Source: Alphaproteobacteria bacterium (lineage in GTDB: Bacteria; Pseudomonadota; Alphaproteobacteria; RS24). Taken from it: a stretch of DNA of 11,315 nt. The stretch's first letter is position 1; each line of letters begins with the position of its first letter. The stretch covers positions 1 through 11,315 of the forward strand of contig JAQWIP010000055.1 of the NCBI GenBank assembly GCA_029248825.1, written 5' to 3'. The notes beneath the pieces are model-generated. The model was not told where the DNA came from and made no database searches. It saw only the letters and a list, made by a program, of their open reading frames with translations. This document shows, piece by piece, positions 7,241 through 11,315 of this stretch. The position numbers and the translations under genes were made by a program.

Positions 7241-8326
7241 ATGAGCAACCTTACCGACGCAGATATTCGCCAAGCGCTCGATAGCCTAACGCCAGAGGGC
7301 GAGACGCAATCGCTCGTCGCCAGCGATCGGGTGCAGGGAATTGTCGTCAAGGGCGGCAACATCGGCTTTTCCATCGAAGTCGATGGGTTGAGCGGCGAGG
7401 CGGTAGCCGCCGTCAAAGAACAAGCCGAAGTGGCTGTGCGGGCGCTGTCGGGTGTGGTTTCGGTGACTTGCGTTTTGACGGCGCATAAGGCGCCCTCGGT
7501 AGATACCGACACCAAGCCCGCCAATCAAGGCCCGCATAATAGTGCCAGCACCGAAGTGCCGAAAGTCTTCGAGCGTATTGGCGCGGTGATTGCCGTCGCC
7601 TCGGGCAAGGGCGGTGTGGGCAAATCAACCGTGGCCGTGAACTTGGCGATATCCATGGCCAAACAGGGCAAGCGCGTTGGGCTGCTGGATGCGGATATCT
7701 ATGGGCCTTCCGCGCCGCAGCTTTTAAACATTGCCAATAAACCCGATTTGAACGACGAGAAGAAACTCATCCCCATCGAGCGGCATGGCGTTTTCACCAT
7801 GTCCATCGGCTATATGGTGTCGCCCGAACAGGCGATGATTTGGCGCGGGCCGATGGTGCAAAGCGCGCTCATTCAAATGCTCGACGATGTGGTTTGGCCG
7901 GAGCTGGATGTTTTGATTATGGATATGCCACCAGGCACGGGCGACATTCAATTGACCATGGCGCAGCGCATTCCCGTCACGGGCGCGCTGCTTGTCACCA
8001 CGCCATCGAGCTTGGCCATGGCCGATGTGAAACGCGCCATTGTGATGTTTGAGAAAACCGAAATTCCAGTGTTTGGCCTCGTCGAAAACATGGCCTATAT
8101 GAGCGCGCCCGATGGCACCCACCTGTTTCCCTTTGGCCAAGGCGGCCATGAATTGGCCGACAAGCTGGGGCTGAAACATCTTGCCGCCCTGCCCCTCGAG
8201 GCGGCCGTGCAGGCGGCGAGCGAGAGCGGCCTGCCGTTGAGTGCGGCGCAAAATAGCGCCGCAGAAACCAGCGAAACGGCGCAAGCTTTCACCGATTTAG
8301 CCGCCGCCCTCGTGCGCCAGATTTAG
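7241..8326 (+). CDS. mrp: Mrp/ApbC-family iron-sulfur carrier P-loop ATPase, CxxC absent
   Basis: Mrp/ApbC proteins bind and pass on Fe-S clusters. The 361-residue product has an N-terminal MIP18/DUF59-like domain (about 5-85), a polar linker (about 86-108), and a Mrp/NBP35 ATPase domain with the deviant Walker A KGGVGKS (residues 123-129), LLDADIYGPSAPQ (148-160), WRGPMVQSAL (201-210) and MDMPPGTGDIQLT (227-239). In most relatives the ENMSY motif is followed by a CxxC that holds the bridging cluster; here VENMAY (281-286) is followed by MSAPDGTHLFPFG with no cysteine. The only cysteine I see is Cys77 in the N-terminal domain. The ATG at 7241 has only a weak purine-rich GAAAGA before it. DUF1737 follows at once, so the two are probably cotranscribed. 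Confidence 0.94.
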   Translation: MSNLTDADIRQALDSLTPEGETQSLVASDRVQGIVVKGGNIGFSIEVDGLSGEAVAAVKEQAEVAVRALSGVVSVTCVLTAHKAPSVDTDTKPANQGPHNSASTEVPKVFERIGAVIAVASGKGGVGKSTVAVNLAISMAKQGKRVGLLDADIYGPSAPQLLNIANKPDLNDEKKLIPIERHGVFTMSIGYMVSPEQAMIWRGPMVQSALIQMLDDVVWPELDVLIMDMPPGTGDIQLTMAQRIPVTGALLVTTPSSLAMADVKRAIVMFEKTEIPVFGLVENMAYMSAPDGTHLFPFGQGGHELADKLGLKHLAALPLEAAVQAASESGLPLSAAQNSAAETSETAQAFTDLAAALVRQI

Positions 8327-8334
8327 GAGCCCCC

Positions 8335-8535
8335 ATGAGCGAGACCCAGAAAAAAGCCTATCGTTATTTAACCGGCACCGATGATGTCGAATTTTGCCAG
8401 CGCGTGTCCGATGCTTTGCGCGACGGCTGGGTGCTGTATGGCGCCACCACTCTGGCGGTCGACGCGCAAGGCAATCGCCATTGCGGACAGGCTGTGGTCT
8501 TGCCTGAGTTTCTAGCTAAAGATTTAAAAAATTAA
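8335..8535 (+). CDS. DUF1737 small protein
   Basis: A 66-residue protein. Residues 9-57 (YRYLTG, then DDVEFCQRVSDALRDGW, YGATTLAVD, and CGQAVV) match the pattern of the DUF1737 family: a short strand, an amphipathic helix, a Gly-Trp turn and a beta hairpin. The function is unknown. An AGGAG site (8325-8329) overlaps the mrp stop and lies five bases before the ATG, which points to cotranscription with mrp. Its last six codons and stop overlap the 3' end of the convergent SMP-30-family gene by 20 bases. Confidence 0.85.
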   Translation: MSETQKKAYRYLTGTDDVEFCQRVSDALRDGWVLYGATTLAVDAQGNRHCGQAVVLPEFLAKDLKN

Positions 8536-9424
8536 GCGGTAGCCCGGGCGCATCCCATTGGGTTTTCAACAAGCGCCCGCTACTGGAGGCGGTGATATAG
8601 GCGGTTTTTAAATCCGCCCCGCCAAAGCAAATATTCGTCGTCATAAAATCATCGGTCGCCACATGGCGAATGTCACCGGTTTCCGGGTGAATGCGCGAAA
8701 TACCGCCGCCGACAATCGTCGCCACGCAAATCGTGCCATCGGCTTCGACGGCCAGACTGTCGAAGAAATTCAATCCTGACGGTGACGCGATGAAGTTTTT
8801 CTGACTGGTTTGCGCCCGACCTTTTATTTTGCCCGGCGCCTCTAATTCAAAACCCCACAGCCGTGCGCCTTGGGTTTCGGCGACATAGACTTTATCTTCT
8901 TGCGGGCTTAAGCCGATGCCGTTCGGGGTCTCCATGGGAAACACCATTTGCTCGATGAAGCTGCCATCGGCTTTGGCGTAATAGACGGCGCCGCGATCTT
9001 TCAATCGGTCGAAGCCTTTGCCTAAATCGGTGAACCAAAAGCCGCCCGATTTATCGAACACAATATCATTGGGCCCCCGCAAAGGCTCGCCATCGCAAGC
9101 CGTGTAGAGAACTTCGGATTTTCCGCTCGCAAGGTCGACGCGCTCGATGCGCCCGCCAGAATAATCGGCGGCGATGTCACCAGGGTGCAGCGCGCCATTA
9201 TGTTCCGCCCATGCAAAGCCGCCATTGTTGCAGACATACACCGCGCCATCGGGCCCAATGGCGGCACCGTTCGGGCCGCCGCCTAAATCTGCAATGACTT
9301 CTAGGTTGCCCGTGGGGGTGACGCGGGTGAGCGTGCCGCGCGCGATTTCCACCAGAATGACCGAGCCATCGTCCATAGCGATAGGCCCCTCGGGGAATCG
9401 TAATCCGGATGCGATTTCTTGCAT
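8516..9424 (-). CDS. SMP-30/gluconolactonase-family protein
   Basis: The 302-residue product has the repeated blade pattern of a six-bladed beta-propeller and the family's metal and substrate residues: Glu12 in FPEGP, Asn119 in GPND, Asn168 in ETPNGIGLS, and Asp222 in FDSLAVEADG. Relatives are Ca2+ or Zn2+-dependent lactonases acting on sugar lactones; the substrate here cannot be predicted. No signal peptide is visible, so it is probably cytoplasmic. The ATG at 9424 is chosen because a perfect AGGAGG lies five bases upstream; the open frame extends eight residues further to 9448. It follows folA by 45 bases on the same strand and could be the third gene of a thyA-folA transcript. There is no obvious metabolic link to folate. 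Its C-terminal codons overlap those of the DUF1737 gene. Confidence 0.88.
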   Translation of the reverse strand: MQEIASGLRFPEGPIAMDDGSVILVEIARGTLTRVTPTGNLEVIADLGGGPNGAAIGPDGAVYVCNNGGFAWAEHNGALHPGDIAADYSGGRIERVDLASGKSEVLYTACDGEPLRGPNDIVFDKSGGFWFTDLGKGFDRLKDRGAVYYAKADGSFIEQMVFPMETPNGIGLSPQEDKVYVAETQGARLWGFELEAPGKIKGRAQTSQKNFIASPSGLNFFDSLAVEADGTICVATIVGGGISRIHPETGDIRHVATDDFMTTNICFGGADLKTAYITASSSGRLLKTQWDAPGLPLNFLNL

Positions 9425-9429
9425 GAAGC

Positions 9430-9435
9430 CCTCCT
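9430..9435 (-). promoter_or_regulatory. Ribosome binding site of the SMP-30-family gene
   Basis: AGGAGG on the minus strand, five bases before the ATG at 9424. It fixes the start of this gene and shows that it is translated independently of folA. Confidence 0.8.
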
Positions 9436-9469
9436 CTTGGCACGCCACCTCAAGGCGCGCGCCATAGGT

Positions 9470-9958
9470 CTAGCGGCGCTGAAGCGTGATAAAACTATAG
9501 TCGGCGCTGTCTTTTTCGCCAGCAGAAAATCGCTCGCAGGCTTGCTCTTGCCAGTCGTCGGGTTGGCTGAGGGCAAAACTTGTGTCGCCATCGGGGGTCG
9601 CGTGCACGCGTGTCAAATGCACTTTGCTCGCCATGGGTTCGAAGATTTTATAAATCTGTCCGCCGCCGATAATCATCAAAGTCTCGGCCTCGCCGCCTGC
9701 TTGCACCGCCGCTTCGGCCGAGGTCACGCCCAGCACGCCGTCGGGTAAATCGAGCGCGCTGCGGCTGATGACAATGTTCAATCGCCCGGGCAAAGCGCGG
9801 CCAATGGATTGCCACGTCAGGCGTCCCATAACAATCGGGCAGCCCATCGTCACTTGTTTGAAATGCTGAAGGTCAGACGGCAACCGCCAAGGCATATCGC
9901 CGGCTTTGCCGATGATGCCGTTTTCGGCCACGGCGACGACCATTTCAATGGTCGCCAT
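9470..9958 (-). CDS. folA: Dihydrofolate reductase
   Basis: FolA reduces dihydrofolate to tetrahydrofolate with NADPH. The 162-residue protein has the usual length and motifs: VAENGIIG (10-17), MPWRLPSDL (22-30) with the catalytic acid Asp29, MGRLTWQSIG (44-53), LPGR (56-59), the NADPH loop IIGGGQIY (96-103), and a late DGDTSF segment. The residue after the NADPH-contacting MGR is Leu, where many relatives have His or Lys. Its ATG shares one base with the thyA stop (TAATG) and no good ribosome site is apparent, so it is likely translated by coupling to thyA. A Met at residue 6 is an alternative start. The pairing with thyA is functional, because FolA recycles the dihydrofolate that ThyA produces. 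Confidence 0.96.
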   Translation of the reverse strand: MATIEMVVAVAENGIIGKAGDMPWRLPSDLQHFKQVTMGCPIVMGRLTWQSIGRALPGRLNIVISRSALDLPDGVLGVTSAEAAVQAGGEAETLMIIGGGQIYKIFEPMASKVHLTRVHATPDGDTSFALSQPDDWQEQACERFSAGEKDSADYSFITLQRR

Positions 9959-10752
9959 TAAACCGCAATCGGTGCCGCGATATGCGGCTGCGAGACATAA
10001 TCGGTCAGCTCGAAATCATCAAAGGTGAAATCGAAGATATCTTTTTTATCGGGGTTCATCACCAGCCCGGGCAGATTGCCTGGCTTGCGCATCAGCTGTT
10101 CTTTGGCTTGGTCGATATGGTTGAGATAAAGGTGCGCATCGCCCAATGTATGGATAAATTCGCCCGGCTCCAAATCGCAAACTTGCGCGAGCATTTGGGT
10201 GAGCAAAGCATAAGACGCGATGTTAAACGGCACGCCGAGGAAAATATCGGCCGAACGTTGATAGAGCTGGCAAGACAGTTTGCCGCGCGCGATATAAAAC
10301 TGAAACAGGCAGTGACACGGCGGCAGCGCCATGTCTTCCACATCGGCGGGGTTCCAAGCGGTGACAATATGACGGCGCGAGTCTGGATTGTTTTTCAACT
10401 GGTCGAGCAGCTGCGTAATCTGGTCGATATGCGCGCCCCCAGGGGTTTGCCAACTGCGCCATTGCTTGCCGTAAACGGGGCCTAATTCGCCGGTTTCATC
10501 GGCCCAATCATCCCAAATCTTGACGCCGTTTTCCTTCAAATAGGCGATGTTCGTGTCGCCCGAGAGAAACCATAGCAATTCATGGATGATGGATTTCAAA
10601 TGCAGTTTCTTGGTTGTCAGAACCGGAAAGCCGCGACCCAAGTCAAAGCGCATTTGATGGCCGAACACCGATAAAGTGCCGGTTCCTGTGCGGTCTTCGC
10701 GTTTTACGCCCGTGTGCAGCACGCGTTCGAGGAGAGTTAAATATTCTTTCAT
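9958..10752 (-). CDS. thyA: Thymidylate synthase
   Basis: ThyA methylates dUMP to dTMP using methylenetetrahydrofolate. Starting at the ATG at 10752 the protein is 264 residues, the same length as the Escherichia coli enzyme, and aligns from its first residues (MKEYLTLLERVL). Catalytic and binding residues are present: Arg21 in DRTGTGT, HELLWFLSGDTNIAYL (57-72), the nucleophile Cys146 in PPCHC, CQLYQRSADIFLG (161-173), FNIASYALL (176-184) and HLYLNH (207-212). The frame is open upstream to 10800 but that extension has no resemblance to the family. The ribosome site is weak (GAAGA about eight bases upstream). thyA heads the minus-strand group thyA-folA-SMP-30 and is divergent from ssrA; I could not pick a convincing thyA promoter. 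Confidence 0.97.
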   Translation of the reverse strand: MKEYLTLLERVLHTGVKREDRTGTGTLSVFGHQMRFDLGRGFPVLTTKKLHLKSIIHELLWFLSGDTNIAYLKENGVKIWDDWADETGELGPVYGKQWRSWQTPGGAHIDQITQLLDQLKNNPDSRRHIVTAWNPADVEDMALPPCHCLFQFYIARGKLSCQLYQRSADIFLGVPFNIASYALLTQMLAQVCDLEPGEFIHTLGDAHLYLNHIDQAKEQLMRKPGNLPGLVMNPDKKDIFDFTFDDFELTDYVSQPHIAAPIAV

Positions 10753-10805
10753 GGGGGTATCTTCGACGATTCTTGTGGGCGGGTGCAATGCCTTTCGCAA
10801 GCGCC

Positions 10806-10835
10806 TTGTTATTTACCTGTGAGAAATGATATATA
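10806..10835 (+). promoter_or_regulatory. Candidate ssrA promoter
   Basis: TTGTTA (10806-10811), an 18-base spacer and TATATA (10830-10835) lie immediately before the start of the tmRNA sequence. Initiation would fall at about 10841, close to a GTCGG-CTTG-CCGAC hairpin. The region 10753-10837 otherwise shows nothing I can assign. Confidence 0.5.
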
Positions 10836-10837
10836 GG

Positions 10838-10921
10838 GGCTGTCGGCTTGCCGACTATGGCGATAAACGGACTTCGTAATAAACCTATCGGACCCGGGGG
10901 CAGTACCCGGCGCCTCCACCA
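10838..10921 (+). ncRNA. tmRNA acceptor piece
   Basis: This part holds a 5' hairpin with a CTTG loop (10842-10855), a linker, the T-stem CCGGG/CCCGG (10894-10898 with 10906-10910) around the seven-base loop GGCAGTA, the acceptor strand CGCCTCC, discriminator A and an encoded CCA. The T-loop departs from the TTCRANY pattern of ordinary tRNAs. The mature 5' end is not determined; the hairpin may belong only to the precursor. Confidence 0.85.
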
Positions 10922-10937
10922 AATTTTTTAGCATTTT
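10922..10937 (+). ncRNA. tmRNA internal transcribed spacer
   Basis: The 16 A/T-rich bases between the encoded CCA and the GGGGGCG of the coding piece would cap the acceptor stem in the precursor and be removed by processing, presumably with RNase P making the coding-piece 5' end. It is AT-rich (14 of 16 bases) against a GC-rich surround. Confidence 0.85.
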
Positions 10938-11115
10938 GGGGGCGAAACAGGATCGACGAGGGCGTAAAGGATGCATCCGTCGCTCGGCATGGTACCATCG
11001 TTATCGGGCCATTTTAGTAGTTGCAAATGACAACTATGCGGAAGTAGCCGTCGCTGCGTAAGCAGTCACGACCTTCACATTAAGTCCATTTCCTTCGCAG
11101 GTTTTGGCGGGGTTC
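10938..11115 (+). ncRNA. tmRNA coding piece
   Basis: It begins with the tRNA-like 5' acceptor strand GGGGGCG and the D-arm-like GGATCGACGAGGG, continues through a structured segment, then the tag reading frame (11023-11061), and ends in a region I cannot fold confidently. The 3' limit is uncertain and could run to the hairpin at 11116-11143. Confidence 0.75.
11023..11061 (+). other. tmRNA tag reading frame (encodes ANDNYAEVAVAA)
   Basis: The resume codon GCA (11023-11025) opens a 12-codon frame, A-N-D-N-Y-A-E-V-A-V-A-A, ending at TAA (11059-11061). With the untemplated alanine the tag would be AANDNYAEVAVAA. The ANDN start and AVAA end match alphaproteobacterial tags; the terminal AA is what ClpX recognises, and the N-terminal half is where SspB binds. 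TAGTTG (11018-11023) can pair with CAACTA (11031-11036), placing most of the resume region in a hairpin loop. Confidence 0.93.
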
Positions 11116-11150
11116 GGAAGGCACCTGGCAACAGAAGCCTTCCACTTTTT
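11116..11150 (+). terminator. Possible ssrA terminator or 3' hairpin of the coding piece
   Basis: GGAAGGC (11116-11122) pairs perfectly with GCCTTCC (11137-11143) across a 14-base loop, and is followed after two bases by TTTTT (11146-11150). The stem and T run suit an intrinsic terminator of ssrA, although the loop is large and the hairpin could also be part of the tmRNA. It ends 33 bases before the sspB start. Confidence 0.5.
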
Positions 11151-11183
11151 GGGACCCACGAAGCAGCAAACGGAAACCCCTCT

Positions 11184-11315
11184 ATGCCAGACGATTCGAC
11201 ACCAATCTTGCCGCCCTCGGGCACCGCTGAAGACTTTTATCAATATGCCGAGCGCGCCCAAACCGCCCTCTTGGATATGGTCAAAAACGTGCTGCGCCAA
11301 GTCGCGCAAGACGGG
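11184..11315 (+). CDS. sspB: SspB-family ClpXP adaptor, N-terminal part (partial)
   Basis: The frame from the ATG at 11184 stays open for 44 codons to the window edge: a short Pro-rich lead (MPDDSTPILPPSG), then EDFYQYAERAQTALLDMVKN and VLRQVAQDG. The pattern of Tyr, then an Ala/Leu helix, then VxxVLxxVAxxG is that of the first helix of alphaproteobacterial SspB, which normally continues with a LPGDHHFYITF-like segment just past the edge. SspB delivers ssrA-tagged proteins to ClpXP. The only Shine-Dalgarno candidate is GGAAA, about nine bases upstream. Its position directly after ssrA fits the role. The identification rests on 44 residues only, so an unrelated helical protein is not excluded. 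Confidence 0.72.
   Translation, partial: MPDDSTPILPPSGTAEDFYQYAERAQTALLDMVKNVLRQVAQDG

Larger units (their letters stand above)
10838..11150 (+). ncRNA. ssrA: Circularly permuted two-piece tmRNA (alphaproteobacterial type)
   Basis: tmRNA with SmpB rescues stalled ribosomes and adds a degradation tag to the nascent chain. Here the tRNA-like 3' half (T-arm, acceptor strand and CCA at 10919-10921) comes first, followed by a 16-base spacer and then the 5' half that begins GGGGGCG at 10938 and continues into the tag frame. The 5' strand (10938-10944) pairs with CGCCTCC (10911-10917) over seven positions, one being G-U, with A as discriminator and CCA encoded. This reversed order is the hallmark of the permuted alphaproteobacterial gene, whose precursor is cut into acceptor and coding RNAs that stay base-paired. 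TCCGT (10976-10980) can pair with ACGGA (10867-10871) and may belong to the helix that joins the pieces. The outer ends are approximate. Confidence 0.93.

Noticed and set aside
7724..8284. A 186-codon minus-strand open frame inside mrp
   Set aside because: It is antisense to the conserved ATPase domain and has no family-like sequence.
8542..8549. GCCCGGGC palindrome near the convergent DUF1737/SMP-30 ends as a terminator
   Set aside because: An eight-base palindrome without a loop cannot form a stable intrinsic terminator hairpin, and it lies inside coding sequence.
9454..9463. GGCGCGCGCC palindrome between folA and the SMP-30 gene as a terminator
   Set aside because: It has no real loop and no T run; it looks like a chance GC palindrome.
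10989..10998. ATGGTACCAT palindrome as a regulatory operator
   Set aside because: It lies inside the tmRNA coding piece, where RNA folding is a better explanation.
11034..11309. A 91-codon minus-strand open frame over ssrA and sspB
   Set aside because: It runs antisense across the tmRNA coding piece and the sspB start; the plus-strand features explain the sequence.
1..11315. Mobile element, prophage, defence island or CRISPR array
   Set aside because: No transposase, integrase, direct-repeat array or attachment site was seen. Although ssrA is a common integration target, no duplicated ssrA fragment or integrase lies in the window.

Overview
The window is a compact, housekeeping stretch of an alphaproteobacterial chromosome. 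The placement rests on a circularly permuted two-piece tmRNA gene, an SspB-type ClpXP adaptor start beside it, and the run thyA-folA / hflK-hflC-DUF2065-deg / serB / miaA-ilvB, an order I recall from several alphaproteobacteria. I cannot name a genus. The DNA is moderately GC-rich, densely packed, and shows no sign of an insertion sequence, prophage, CRISPR array, integron or recombination site.

Layout, left to right. Bases 1-1247 (minus): the first ~415 residues of the acetolactate synthase large subunit, cut by the window edge. 1340-2299 (minus): miaA, tRNA dimethylallyltransferase. 2329-3219 (plus): serB, phosphoserine phosphatase, whose nucleophile motif reads DLEST instead of DxDST. 3216-7054 (minus): a membrane protein quality-control operon, read hflK, hflC, a 61-residue DUF2065 protein, then a Deg/HtrA periplasmic protease. 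7055-7240: a divergent promoter region. 7241-8535 (plus): Mrp/ApbC Fe-S carrier ATPase, lacking the usual CxxC, followed by a small DUF1737 protein. 8516-10752 (minus): thyA, folA and an SMP-30/gluconolactonase-family protein. 10753-11183: divergent promoter region and the permuted ssrA gene. 11184 to the edge (plus): the first 44 codons of sspB.

How the genes fit together. ThyA and FolA form a metabolic pair: ThyA oxidises methylenetetrahydrofolate to dihydrofolate and FolA reduces it back; their stop and start codons share a base (TAATG). HflK and HflC form the membrane complex that controls FtsH; the DUF2065 protein and the Deg protease follow in the same operon, so one transcript probably covers inner-membrane and periplasmic protein quality control. 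tmRNA tags stalled nascent chains with a peptide ending AVAA, and SspB hands such tagged proteins to ClpXP, so substrate maker and adaptor sit side by side. IlvB and SerB belong to branched-chain amino-acid and serine synthesis.

I did not find an undescribed system. The items most worth a second look are the permuted tmRNA with its 16-nt spacer and unusual T-loop, its tag next to sspB, the Asp-to-Glu change in SerB, the CxxC-less Mrp, inverted repeats inside the hflK/mrp divergent promoters, a tandem-repeat N-terminus in HflK, and two convergent gene pairs that overlap at their 3' ends.
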